This document shows, piece by piece, positions 9,436 to 19,526 of a stretch of DNA of 64,000 bases (position 1 is the first letter of the stretch; every line of letters begins with the position of its first letter). The notes under the pieces are model-generated. The model saw nothing but the letters and a program-made list of their open reading frames with translations, ran no database searches and had not been told where the DNA came from. The stretch covers positions 3,917,546-3,981,545 of the forward strand of contig OZ024759.1 of NCBI GenBank assembly GCA_964016885.1, read 5' to 3'. Source of the DNA: Eledone cirrhosa. Its lineage: Eukaryota; Mollusca; Cephalopoda; Octopoda; Eledonidae. Both the position numbers and the translations under genes were made by a program.

Positions 9436-11918
9436 ATAGACATTCAATGTAGAAGAGAACTGGGAGTTCCTAAAAAATAACTTACTAGAGGTGACGGATG
9501 AGGTCTGTGGCTGGAGTAAGACCTCAAGCAGGAGGAGAGTGACTTGGTGGTGGAACAATAAGGTATATGAGGCAGTTAAGGCCAAGAGACAGGCATGGAA
9601 AGAATGGAAGAACGGGGGGAGCAGGGTAAATTACATAGAGAACAAGAGGGAAGCTAGGCGACAAGTATACTTAGCTAGGAGGGAAGCAGAGGATAGAAAA
9701 TTCAAGCATGTTTTGCAATGTAAGGACCAGAAACAGGAGGTGTTCAAGATTGCGAGGCAGTGTGTCAGAGAGAATTGTGATGTCATTGGAGAGAAGTGTA
9801 TCCGGAATGATAAAGGTGAGCTTGCCCTCACAAGTGCTGAGAAGAAAGATGCATGGAAGAGTCATTATGATAGATTACTAAATGAGGAGAATGCATGAGA
9901 AGAAGAGACCCTACCCCAAGTAGACCCTATAGAGAGGCCAGCAGTACAAGTCAGCAGCAGCGTAGTAAGTAAGGCAATCAAAGATATGAAGATGGGGAAG
10001 GCAACCGGTCCATCGGGTATAGCTGCTGAGATGCTGAAGGCATCTGGGTCTGTAGGTCACACTATAACCACACGTATTGTTAACCAGGTAATACTAGAAG
10101 GTGTCATACCAAAAGATTGGTGCAGTAGCATTATTGTCAACTGCTACAAAGGTAAAGGTGATGCACTAGATAGAGGAAACTATAGAGGTATAAAGCTGAT
10201 GGACCAGGTCATGAAAGTAACAGAAAGAGTTATAGCACAGTTGATTAGGGACCGGGTGAAACTAGATGAGATGCAATTTGGGTTTGTACCAGGAAGAGGC
10301 ACCACTGATGCCCTCTTCCTTGTGAGGCAGTACAGGAAAAGTACCTAGCTAAAAGCAAGCCACTCTACCTGCCATTTGTCGATCTCGAGAAAGCCTTTGA
10401 CAGAGTTCCACGTGCTGTAATCTGATGGGCTCTTAGAAAACTAGGAGTAGATGAATGGCTTGTGAAAGCGGTACAAGCCATGTATAGGGGAGCAGTCAGC
10501 AAAGTTAGGATTAGCAATGAGTATAGCGAGGAATTTAGCGTACAGGTTGGGGTCCACCAGGGCTCTGTTCTTAGCCCCCTCCTGTTCATCATAGTCATGC
10601 AGGCAATAACGGAGGAGTTTAAGACCGGATGCCCATGGGAACTCCTGTATGCTGATGACCTCGCACTTATAGCTGAATCTATGGTAGAGCTAGAGAAGAA
10701 ATTCCAAACTTGGAAGCAGGGACTAGAAAGAAAGGGTCTCAAAGTCAACATGATAAAGACTCAGGTCCTTGTAAGTAGACGAGAAAACAGAACCCAGATC
10801 CCCTCAGGGAAATGGCCTTGCTCAGTATGTAGGAAAGGTGTAGGTAGGAACTCCATTCCCTGCCCCAAATGCAAACAATGGGTACACAAGAGATGTAGCG
10901 GGATCTCAGGAAGCTTAATTAAGAATGTAGGCTTCACATGCAGCAGCTGTGCTGGGACAGCACGCAGCAAAAAGCCACAGGAAACAAGTACCACCAATCT
11001 CTCGGAGGGCTCTGTAGAAAGAGTAGACCGCTTCTGCTACCTAGGTGACCGAATTAGCAGCGGAGGTGGGTGTTCAGAAAGTACAATAACTAGGGTAAGA
11101 ACGGGATGGAAGAAGCTTAGGGAACTACTACCACTGCTAGCTGCAAAAGGCTTTTCCCTCAAAATGAAAGGCAGACTGTATGATGCGTGTATCCGAACAG
11201 CAATGTTGCATGGTAGTGAGACCTGGGCGCTGAAGGTGGAAGACTTATGTAGATTAGAGAGAAACGAAGCCTGCATGCTCCGATGGATGTGTAACAGTAA
11301 TATACGCGAACGACAAAGCATAAATGAATTGAGAGAGAGACTGAGCATAAGAGGAATCAAATGCTGTGTGCAGGAGAGGCAGTTGCGTTGGTATGGACAT
11401 GTGATGCGTATGAAGGATGACAGCTGCATAAAAAGGTGCAGAGCACTAGAAGTCGATGGAAACCGCGGAGTGGGGAGACCCAAGATGACCTGGGATGAGG
11501 TGATAAAAACCGACCTTACCCAATTCCACCTCTCAAAGGCGAAAACACATGACCGTGACCTCTGGCGTCTCGCAGAAATACAGAGTACCCGACCTCCCAT
11601 GGGTACAAGCTGATGCATATAGACAATAAGCCCCCACACCCCCCACTTCAAGGTGGTCGTGGAGGTGCCACGGCAAAAAGCACCCAGCCCACACTGTAAA
11701 GTGGATGTGTAGGCAACACGAAAAAGCACCCAGTACTCACTGTAAATGAGGTTGGTGTTAGGAAGGGCATCCAGCTGTAGAAATCAAGCCAAATCAGTTC
11801 CTGTATGAGCAAAGCATAGTCAGCCGACCAGACACTGCCCACAACAGGACAACCCGTCTAACCCATGCTAGCGTGGAAGAACGGACGTAAAACGGTGATG
11901 ATGATGATGATGATGATG
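9436..11918 (+). mobile_element. RTE-like LINE, 5' truncated, nested in a MITE
   Basis: This is the same family as 50506-54415 but lacks the endonuclease domain. It starts within the segment encoding WEFLKNNLL and ends with a coding-free tail containing gttggtgttaggaagggcat, gcgtggaagaacggacgtaa and (ATG)n. ACTC is present at both junctions and may be a short target duplication. The 3' region resembles the body of the SINEs at 28222 and 48978. Confidence 0.85.
9491..11613 (+). pseudogene. Reverse transcriptase frame of the nested LINE, broken
   Basis: Three open pieces (9491-9898, 9986-10348, 10462-11613) are separated by stops and a frameshift. Motifs in order: VTWWWNNKV linker, GKATGPSGIAAEML, NYRGIKLMDQVMKV, MQFGFVPGRGTTDA, FVDLEKAFDRVP (bridging the break near 10380), GVHQGSVLSPLLFII, catalytic YADDLALIAES, then a PHD-like zinc motif (CSVC, CPKCKQWVHKRC, CSSC), RFCYLGDRISSGGG and the terminal RWYGHVMRMKDD, GRPKMTWDEV. 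The zinc motif between the thumb region and the C-terminus is characteristic of this LINE family and also appears at 51655-52035. Confidence 0.85.
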
Positions 11919-12123
11919 ACTCTATATATACTATTGTATTTTCATGGTAAAGGCTTTACCTCACATAAGTATCTCATAATGTCGAATCTATGAGATTTTG
12001 ATTTTATCTATTTTGAGAAGAATACCTTAATGTCAGTATGAGTGGCCAGTTATGGCCGGTTTCAACAGAAAGAGGTGAGAGGATTCTGGTCAGATATGGC
12101 CGGTTTAAATGCTAAAGGGTTAA

Positions 12124-12360
12124 ACACCCCAGTGTTGAAATGTGGTAGTGCTGGTGCCATGATAAAGTGCACCAAGCCTACACTGGAAAATGGAAGTGTT
12201 TGATGCTGTGATAAAATGCATCCAGCCCATACTGTAAAGTGTTAGTGTGGTACCATGATAAAAGTAGCAAGACCACCCTGGCATGTGGTAAAGGTGGTGC
12301 CATGAGGAAATGCACCCAGTACATGCTGTGAGGTAGTGTTAGGAAGGGCATCCAACAATA
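12124..12360 (+). mobile_element. LINE 3' tail fragment
   Basis: Repeated segments of the type gtggtgccatgaggaaatgcacccag and a terminal taggaagggcatccaacaat resemble the untranslated tail of the LINE that ends at 11918, in diverged and partly tandem form. Confidence 0.5.
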
Positions 12361-12361
12361 G

Positions 12362-12970
12362 AAACTATGCTAGAGAAACACTGGCACACTTGGAAAATTA
12401 GAAGCACACAGGTACAGTGGGAACATCAGAGACACAGTGGGTACTCAAGAGGCACAATGGCTCACTGTGAACATCCAGAAGCACACTGGGATATTAGAGG
12501 CATACTGGCATACTGGGAACATTGGAGCACAGTGGGAACATCAGAGGCACACTGGAATATCAGTGGACACTAGGTACATAGGAGGCATACTGAGAACATC
12601 AGAGGCTCACTGGGCACATCAGAGACACACTGGGAATACAAGAGGCACACTGGGAACATCAGAAGCACAGTAGGCACATCCGAGGCACACTAGGTATATC
12701 AGAGACACACTGGGAACACAAGAGGCAGACTGGGAGCATCAGAGGCACAGTTGGCACATCAGAGGCACACTAGGTATATCAGAGACACACTGGGAACACA
12801 AGAGGCAGACTGGGAGCATCAGAGGCACAGTTGGCACATCAGAGGCACACTGAGCACATCAGAGACACACTGGGAATACAAGAGGCATACTGGGAACATC
12901 AGAAGCAGAGTAGGTACACAAGAGGCAGACTGGGAACATCAGAGGCACACAGGGCACATCAGGAGGCACG
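12362..12970. repeat. Irregular minisatellite of about 22-bp units
   Basis: Variants of cactgggaacatcagaggca are repeated some 25-28 times, with larger blocks duplicated (the stretch from about 12690 is repeated from about 12770). It ends about 45 bp from the donor of the exon at 13015. Confidence 0.9.
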
Positions 12971-13014
12971 CTGTTAATAAATGAACATTTACAGTTTAAA
13001 ATAAGCATACTAAC

Positions 13015-13152
13015 AAGCTTGGCAGTCATGACCAGTAAAACCAGGTAGACACTTGTTGTTTGGACAGTGTCCAGTTTTAGGGTTACAGTTTGCACTGTCC
13101 TTGCATTTACAGGGATTTGAACAATGGACACCAAAATAACCAGCTTTACACA
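13015..13152 (-). CDS. EGF-like module exon
   Basis: The 138-nt exon has acceptor TAACAG and an atypical donor T|GTTAGT. The module is VCKAGYFGVHCSNPCKCKDS to PGFTGHDCQA with eight cysteines. The split codon begins with T in place of G, so joining to the next exon (TC...) gives phenylalanine. A following exon that began with AA or AG would give a stop, so skipping of the next exon could be constrained. Confidence 0.85.
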
Positions 13153-13275
13153 CTGTTAAAATAAAACAAACAAGTAGAAATATCTAACATTACTTTACAA
13201 ATATATACAGGGTGCAGCATAAATACTGTTACAAAATATCAAATGAGTTTAAGTCATAATATTAATTACTTTATG

Positions 13276-13440
13276 CTTTGCAGCATAGAGTTACGGCCCT
13301 TTATGATCTGAGTTCAAATCCCGCCCAGATTAACTTTGCCTTTCATCCTTACTGGGTCGATAAAATAAAGTACCAGTCACACACAGGGAGCGCTTTAATA
13401 GACCCCCCCCCCCACAAATTTCTGGCCTTATGCTTATATA
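13276..13440 (+). mobile_element. tRNA-derived octopus-type SINE, nested
   Basis: Contains gagttcaaatcccgccc (box B), aactttgcctttcatcctta and ggtcgataaaataaagtacc in plus orientation, followed by a C run. The 5' head is partly decayed. Confidence 0.75.
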
Positions 13441-13544
13441 AGAAACCAATAATAATTACTTTATTATTGATCTGATTGCTCAAATATTAACCTAATACTA
13501 TATACTAACTGTTTTGGGGGTTATATAAGGATTCATTGCACATT

Positions 13545-13808
13545 TTTTCATGTTCAGAGTTGCTGAAGCATGGAACAAATTACCTGCATCAGTTGTTAGC
13601 TACTGGGACACTACATCCTTTAAAACCTCCATGCTTCCTGAAATTCGCCAACACTACACCTGATATCCCGCTTCCATACACACGCATGCATGTGTGTGTA
13701 TTTCATGACTCATACACTGTTCACTTTCCTGACCTTTATACATTATTCTATGTACTATATATGCACCTGAGCAGTGTACACAATAATTTCATTATTATTA
13801 TTATTTAA
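13545..13808 (+). mobile_element. LINE C-terminal fragment
   Basis: Encodes AEAWNKLPASVVSY..TSFKTSMLPEIRQ-like sequence with a frameshift, then the untranslated end gtgcacctgagcagtgtacac-type and (ATT)n. It is the undisturbed version of the sequence that forms the array at 25080. Confidence 0.7.
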
Positions 13809-13829
13809 ATGTCCTTAGAATTGAAAGGA

Positions 13830-14165
13830 AAATTCATAATTGGACAGCATGAAAAAAAGTAGACTCCACCTCAGATTTTTATAACTGGAAAACAGCTTGA
13901 AATTAACAGAATGCTCATAAAAAGGACCATTGATCACTTCAAAGAAACTTCCTCAACAAAAGCCAAGATCAGGACGTCCTAGCACCTTCTGAACACTAAA
14001 ACTAATCAAATACATGCATGAGAAAATCAGATGTAAGCCAAAAAGATTCATGAGAAAAATGGTGAAAGAGGCCGAAATTTCAGAGAGATCCATGAGGAGG
14101 CTATGTAAAGATGATCTCGAGATGTGAGAACAAAAGGAAAGCATATCAAATAAGATTTCATGGTG
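13830..14165 (+). pseudogene. Mariner transposase N-terminal remnant
   Basis: The plus strand carries a degenerate helix-turn-helix region: RTIDHFKETSSTKA, a GRP linker, LIKYMHEKIRCKPKRFMRKM and EISERSMRRLCKDDL. Frameshifts and stops interrupt it and the DDD/DDE catalytic part is absent, so the element is non-autonomous. Confidence 0.7.
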
Positions 14166-14374
14166 TTAATAAACATTTTATTAATTACATTGTGCCACAA
14201 TTGTAGCTAGGTACAATAAATATTGAAGGAGTTATAAGCATTTTATTTTGTAACAGTATTTATGCCGTACTATGTAGTATTATGTGGTCAGAAACTCTCA
14301 AGAAAGTTGGACAGGAGAAGGTCACCAGAGAAGAACCACCCTCTCACCTCATGCAAGGGTTTCAGCCATTAACC

Positions 14375-14667
14375 CAGGCATGGGCAACCTTTTTCGAGAA
14401 GCGGGCTGCATGAGATATGGCTCATCATCAGGGAGGCCGCAAGCGCTAATTTACATTTGTGCCCACATTAAAAAAAAAGGGTGATAACTCAGGTTGTTTT
14501 GATTTGTTTCTTCAGAATTCGTACACGTTGTTTTCCTCAATCGTTAAAAATTATAGAAAGATAAATTACGACTGAAAAGTTGGGGTAAAAAAATCAGAAA
14601 GATTTCACTTAGGTGATTTAGGTGAGTCATTTAGAAAGCTTCGTGGGCCGCACGTTACCCATGACTG
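14375..14667. mobile_element. hAT-type MITE, 293 bp
   Basis: Termini are inverted: CAGGCATGGGCAACCTTTTT with a nearby gcgggctgc at the left, and the complement of CAGTCATGGGTAACGTGCGG at the right. The 8-bp flanks cattaacc and ccttaatc match at six positions, consistent with an old hAT target duplication. No transposase. Confidence 0.7.
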
Positions 14668-14696
14668 CCTTAATCTATTTAACATTTACATTACTG

Positions 14697-14872
14697 TGTT
14701 TAAGTGTGTGTGAGTGAGTGCATTTGTGTGTTTTAATGTGAGTGTGTTTGTGTGTTTTAGTGTGTGAGTACATTTGAGCATTTAAGAGTGTGAAAGAGTA
14801 TGTGTGTGAGTGTGTTTGTGTGTTTTAGAGTGTGAGTGCATGTGTGTGTTTATGTGTATGTGTGTGTGAACT
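14697..14872. repeat. TG-rich degenerate repeat
   Basis: Variants of gtgtgtttgtgtgttttagtgtgag. Confidence 0.85.
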
Positions 14873-16024
14873 CTTTTATTCACCTCTTACAATAGGAAAG
14901 GACACTGTGCCAGTTATTTTGTGTCTCAACTAATTGCAACAAAGCTAATAAACTTTCATGCTCTATTTAACACTAACACAAGTGTAAATGGTGTTAAACT
15001 TACAATCATGTTCTGGGTTTCATTCTTGGACTGGGTTGTGTGTTATGTTCTTGAGCAAAACATTATACTCAGTATGTATGTATGGTCCTGTAACTCCTGA
15101 CAGAGTCGTAGAGGTGCCGTATTAACAGACATCATTTCTTGGGTATTTTAAGCCAGGCGGAGCCCATCCCTGTCCAGGCCTGAATACAGCAGATTTCTTC
15201 CAGAGAAAGATAGAAAGTGAGAGAGAGGAAATGAGAAAGAGATATAGAAGAAGAATCGACCCCAGTACTAGACTGGTACTTTTTTATTGACATCAAAAGG
15301 ATGAAAGGCAAAGTTGACCTCAGCGGGATTTGAACTCAGAGAGCAGAGAGTCGGAACGAATACCACAAAGCATTCTATCTGATGTTCTAACGACTCTGCC
15401 AATTCACTGCCTATATACTCAGTATACTCAGTTGGAAATGAGTATCAACAATTGCTGGGGGGTTTTCTCTGCAATGGACTGGTGTCCTGTCCAGGTTGGA
15501 ATTGTTTACTGTCAGTCACTTAACACCATGGAAACCAAGGTAAACCCTGGCCTGATTAGCATCCAGGCTTGAGACAGACTTTAGACTCAGAACAAGTAAC
15601 AGCCAAATTATAGATTAGTATGATGAAAAGGAAAGGACACATTAAATAGTGTAGTCCTAGTTATGCAATGCCTGAGAGAAGGGTGGAATGTGCTTATCTC
15701 GGTTTCCATGGTGTGAAGCAACTGAGAGTACAGAATTCCATCCTGCACAGGACACCTGTCCTGTGCAGGATGGAATTTAAAATCCCCCAGCAATTGCTGG
15801 TACTCATTTTCAACTGAGTATACTACGCAAGAATGTTTTGCTTAAGAACGCAATGCACAGCCAAGTCCAGGAATCAAACCCACAACATTATGATTGTAAA
15901 TCCAACAGCTTTACCACTTGTGTTAGTGTTAGATAGAGATGACAGCTCATTGATCTCATAACTAGTTTAAACTGTAAACAACTGACAGTGTCCTTACATA
16001 TTATAAAGAGGTGAATAAAAGATA
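14872..16024. repeat. Imperfect inverted duplication carrying SINE sequence
   Basis: The left arm (14872-15070 and 15412-15590) and right arm (15650-16024) are inverted copies: cttttattcacctctt near both outer edges, taacactaacacaagtg, ttacaatcat, and the SINE body with agcaattgctggggg. The left arm is interrupted by another SINE at 15240. The right arm holds a perfect small palindrome around 15738-15773 (atcctgcacaggacacctgt and its complement). Confidence 0.75.
15240..15412 (-). mobile_element. tRNA-derived octopus-type SINE
   Basis: In minus orientation, with the head complement of ctctgccaattcactgcc at the high end, a gagttcaaatcccgctga box B region and the tttgcctttcatcctttt body. Confidence 0.8.
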
Positions 16025-16135
16025 TTGAAAAAGATACTGTCAATTCACCAGCTTTTATTTTAATTTACAAATCTGCCCCCCCCCCCCCCCCATAAAAAAA
16101 AAGACAATGGAAATTCGATATTTAGTTTTACTCAC

Positions 16136-16273
16136 CATTTTGGCAGTTTCTTCCTTCAAAACCAGCAACACATCTTCCGTCAGAACATATTCCTGTCACT
16201 GAGTCACATTTGTTGCTGTCTACACAGTGACATATACCTTCACAGTTGCTGCCAAATCTACCATTCTGGCAGA
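16136..16273 (-). CDS. EGF-like module exon
   Basis: The 138-nt exon has acceptor TGAAAG and donor G|GTGAGT. The module is VCQNGRFGSNCEGICHCVDS to VAGFEGRNCQNG with eight cysteines. It is well separated in sequence from the recently duplicated group around 24-50 kb. Confidence 0.9.
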
Positions 16274-16275
16274 CT

Positions 16276-16505
16276 TTCAAAGAAACAAAAACATTGTTTG
16301 TTAATAAAAAAAAAAGCAAACCCTTTTTGGTTCAGAAACTTCTGGCGGAATCCCAAAGTCTCATATTTTTATATGGTTTGAATATAAATATACTTCTCTA
16401 CCTTTTTTTCATGGAACCCCAGACATTCCTTTGCAGAACCCTTGGGTTCCATGGATCCCACTTTGGGAATGACTAATAAAGAACAACCTAAAGTTTTGAG
16501 AGATA
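16276..16505. other. Possible MITE remnant
   Basis: The complement reads gtcattcccaaagtgggatcc with a ccatggaacccaagggttc block, which resembles the ends of some hAT MITEs. No matching second terminus was found, so this stays tentative. Confidence 0.3.
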
Positions 16506-16560
16506 AAACAAGAATTCATATATGTTGCACAGAGTAATTAGCTTCTTTCATTTCACTCAC

Positions 16561-16698
16561 CTGTTTGACAGTTGTTACCTTTATAGCCAGGTGTACACCC
16601 ACCACTCGAACAGGTGCCAGATTTAGGGTTACACGTGCTATTGTCATAGCAGTGACAGCTATAGCTACAATCTTTACCAAACTTGCCACTGGAGCACT
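16561..16698 (-). CDS. EGF-like module exon
   Basis: The 138-nt exon has acceptor TTTCAG and donor G|GTGAGT. The module is ECSSGKFGKDCSYSCHCYDN to TPGYKGNNCQTG with eight cysteines, phase 1-1. It lies 287 bp from the next exon at 16273, the shortest intron between two intact modules here. Confidence 0.9.
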
Positions 16699-16734
16699 CT
16701 GAAATATAGAGCTATTATTTATTATTTATTCATG

Positions 16735-16930
16735 AGTGAATAAGAATTGTTTCGACTTTTGACACAAGGCCAGCAATTACCCCAGTGCATTACTGGTACT
16801 TTATTTTATCGACCCCGTAAGGACGAAAGGCAAAGTTAACCTTGGCGGGATTTGAACTCAGACCGTAAAGAACCGTAACTCTATGCTGCAAAGCATGGCA
16901 TCCGACGCTCTACCGATACTGCCAATCCAC
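16735..16930 (-). mobile_element. tRNA-derived octopus-type SINE
   Basis: Minus orientation, complete head and body (cggtagagcgtcggatgcca region, gagttcaaatcccgcc, cggggtcgataaaataaagt). A second partial copy of the 3' part follows at 16946-17013. Confidence 0.85.
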
Positions 16931-17164
16931 CACCCTCGCGATTCAATAATAATTATTTCTACTTTTTGCACAAGGCTAGCAATTATCCCAGTGTATTACT
17001 GGTACTTTATTAGTAATACACTGGATAACAATAATGTTATAATAGTATTATAATATCATTAATATTCAGTTTGTTTGCCAGCAAACAGCCTCATAAACAC
17101 CACGTGTGTTTTCTAGATGAACAATGTCATCCTTTTGTTGTAAAGGGGAAAGAAATGGGCAGAA

Positions 17165-17325
17165 CTGTTGGAGTGTTTGTTGGATGAAATGCTTTGCAGA
17201 ACTTCTGAGTTCTGAGTTCAAATCTTGCTCAGGTCAAACTTGAATGTCATTTTTACAAGCTTGATAAAATAATGTACCAGTTAAATACTGGGGTAGATAT
17301 AATCAACTGACTTTCTCTTTACTCC
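17165..17325 (+). mobile_element. Diverged tRNA-derived SINE
   Basis: Plus orientation: atgctttgcagaacttctgagttc, gagttcaaatcttgctcagg, then gataaaataatgtaccagtt. It is older than the other copies. Confidence 0.6.
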
Positions 17326-17343
17326 AAAATTAAGAAATCATTA

Positions 17344-17571
17344 TTAACCCTTTACCATTCACATTACTCTATATATAATATTGTATTTTCATGGTAAAGG
17401 CTTTATCTCACATAATTATCTCACATAATATCGAATCTATGAGATTTTGAAAGTATTTATTTTGAGAACAATACCTTCACATCAGTTTGAGCGACCAGTT
17501 ACAGCCAATATCAACAGAAAGAGGTAGAGAATTCTGGCCGGTTTGGGCCGGTTTGAACACGAAAGGGTTAA
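17344..17571 (+). mobile_element. Complete TTAA-flanked MITE, about 220 bp
   Basis: TTAA at 17344-17347 and 17568-17571, with termini ccctttaccattcacattac and ...gaacacgaaaggg. Internal blocks match those at 9239, 11923 and 22354. Confidence 0.8.
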
Positions 17572-17574
17572 TTA

Positions 17575-17925
17575 AAAACATAGGTACATTTGTGCTTTAC
17601 ATAGTTTTGGCTTGGTTTTACTGGTTGGGTATTTCTCTTGCAACCAACCACTTTACTGAGTGGCCTGGGTGCACCAGTTCTTGAGAGATTGTACTAATTA
17701 GGGTGGCACCAAGTGGATACAAAATGTGGGACGAAAAGAAGAGAGAGGAGTCAGTTGAAAATGTCTGAGTGGAGGTGGCATGAACCTAGAATACTCCGAG
17801 GAACAGAGTCCAATATAGTAGTGGTGGAAAGCAGGAGGAGAAGGCACATGGGGAGAGTATCAGTGAAGAAGAGAAAAAATGGTGTATCCATTTGGTTTAT
17901 AGTCAAGTTTTATTTTTTTTAAACA
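17575..17925. other. No recognisable feature
   Basis: No exon, SINE or LINE signature was recognised. A short open frame at 17713-17922 has no family resemblance that I can see. Confidence 0.4.
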
Positions 17926-17929
17926 AGCA

Positions 17930-18195
17930 CCTTTATAGGCTTAGTCGGCCTCCTATGAGGTTGTCACCCCATAGGAAGTATTCTGGGTGTTTCAATGGTA
18001 AGGACACCATGCCTATCATGTTGTTGTTACAGCTCACATTTATGTAGGTTTGGCTGGCCCCCTACAAGGATGCACTCCATGGGAAATATTCTGGGTGTTT
18101 TAATAATAAGGACCCCAGGCCTATCATGTTGTTACAGCTCTACCTATGTAGGTTTAACTGGCCTCTGACAAAAATGCACCCCAAAGGAGCCTCGG
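17930..18195. repeat. Imperfect tandem repeat, about 115-bp unit, 2-3 copies
   Basis: Blocks such as gcctatcatgttgtt, tatgtaggtttggctggcc and aagtattctgggtgttt recur at about this spacing. Confidence 0.75.
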
Positions 18196-18300
18196 TCTTT
18201 TCATGTCACTCTTTCCTTGGTAAGTTTGGAATCTCACTTTGAAGTGCCATGTGCTCACCTAGAAATACAAATAGCATAGAAGATCTACTGAATGACTCAC

Positions 18301-18438
18301 CTGTCTGACAATTGCTACCTTGATAGCCAGCTTCACAGCCACCACTGGAACATACACCTGTGATGGGGTCACACTTGCTGTTGTTGGCACGGTGACATAA
18401 GTTAATACAGTTGTCACCAAATTTACCACTTCTACACT
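18301..18438 (-). CDS. EGF-like module exon lacking one conserved cysteine
   Basis: The 138-nt exon has acceptor ACCCAG and donor G|GTGAGT. The module is ECRSGKFGDNCINLCHRANN to AGYQGSNCQTG. The fourth cysteine of the CxC pair is arginine (CGT in place of TGT), leaving seven cysteines and one unpaired. Frame and splice borders are intact, so this is a point change in an otherwise normal exon. A 17-bp minisatellite begins about 37 bp from its acceptor. Confidence 0.88.
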
Positions 18439-18474
18439 CTGGGTACATTAAATATGAAGAATATAGAAGTTAGA

Positions 18475-19470
18475 TGGAATGAGATGTGAAATGTATGTGA
18501 TATACAATGTATGAGTTGTGAAATGTATGGGATGTGAAATGTAGGAATATGAAATGTAGTGGGTGTGCAATGTAGGGATGTGAAATGTAGGGATGGGGAA
18601 TGTAGGAGATGTGAAATGTAGGGATGAGGAATGTAGGAGATGTGAAATGTAAGGATGTGAAATGTAGGGATGAGGAATGTAGGAGATGTGAAATGTAGGA
18701 GATGTGAAATGTAGGAGATGTGAAATGTAGTAGATATGAAATGTAAGAGATGTGAAATGTAAGAGATGTGAAATGTAAGAGATGTGAAATGTCGGAGATG
18801 TGAAATGTAAGGATGTGAAATGTAGGAGATGTGAAATGTAGGAGATGTGAAATGTAGTAGATGTGAAATGTAAGAGATGTGAAATGTAAGAGATGTGAAA
18901 TGTAAGAGATGTGAAATGTAAGAGATATGAAATGTAAGAGATGTGAAATGTAGGAGATGTGAAATGTAAGGATGTGAAATGTAGGAGATGTGAAATGAAA
19001 GGATGTGAAATGTAAGAGATGTGAAATGTAGGAGATGTGAAATGTAAGAGATGTGAAATGTAGGAGATGTGAAATGTAGGATATGTGAACTGTAAGGATG
19101 TGAAATGTAAGATATGTGAAATGTAAGAGATGTGAAATGTAGGAGATGTGAAATGTAGGAGATGTGAAATGTAGGAGATGTGAAATGTAGGAGATGTGAA
19201 ATGTAGGAGATGTGAAATGTAAGGATGTGAAATGTAAGAGATGTGAAATGTAGATGTGAAATGTAAGAGATGTGAAATGTAGGAGATGTGAAATGTAGAT
19301 GTGAAATGTAAGGGATGTGAAATGTAGGAGATGTGAAATGTAAGGATGTGAAAGGTAAGAGATGTGAAATGTAGGTGATGTGAAATGTAGGATATGTGAA
19401 ATGTAAAGGTATGGATTGTATAATGTGAAATATAGATGTGAATTGTGTGAGATGTGAAATGTAGAGAATG
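18475..19470. repeat. 17-bp minisatellite
   Basis: About 60 units of agatgtgaaatgtagga with single-base variants and length changes. Open frames across it (FTSPTFHISYISHL) are repeat artefacts. Confidence 0.95.
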
Positions 19471-19526
19471 TACAAAAATAACAGTAAACATCAATAACAA
19501 CAACAGCAACCATCATCAACAACAAT

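Larger units (their letters stand above)
9411..12123 (+). mobile_element. TTAA-flanked MITE split by a LINE insertion
   Basis: The left end ccctttagcatttacattac (9411-9435) and the remainder (11923-12123, ending aaatgctaaagggttaa) form one MITE of about 225 bp. TTAA target and CCC...GGG termini suggest a piggyBac-like non-autonomous family; that classification is inference from the ends only. Confidence 0.75.
13208..14274 (+). mobile_element. Mariner-type element relic with nested insertions
   Basis: Termini are inverted: cagggtgcagcataaatact then gttac at the left, and the complement of catagtacggcataaatact then gttac at the right, with TA on both sides. Nested inside are a SINE (13276-13440) and a LINE C-terminal fragment (13545-13808). 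Confidence 0.8.

Noticed and set aside
14284..14484. Short open frame at 14284-14484 as a gene
   Set aside because: It overlaps the hAT-type MITE and has no recognisable domain.
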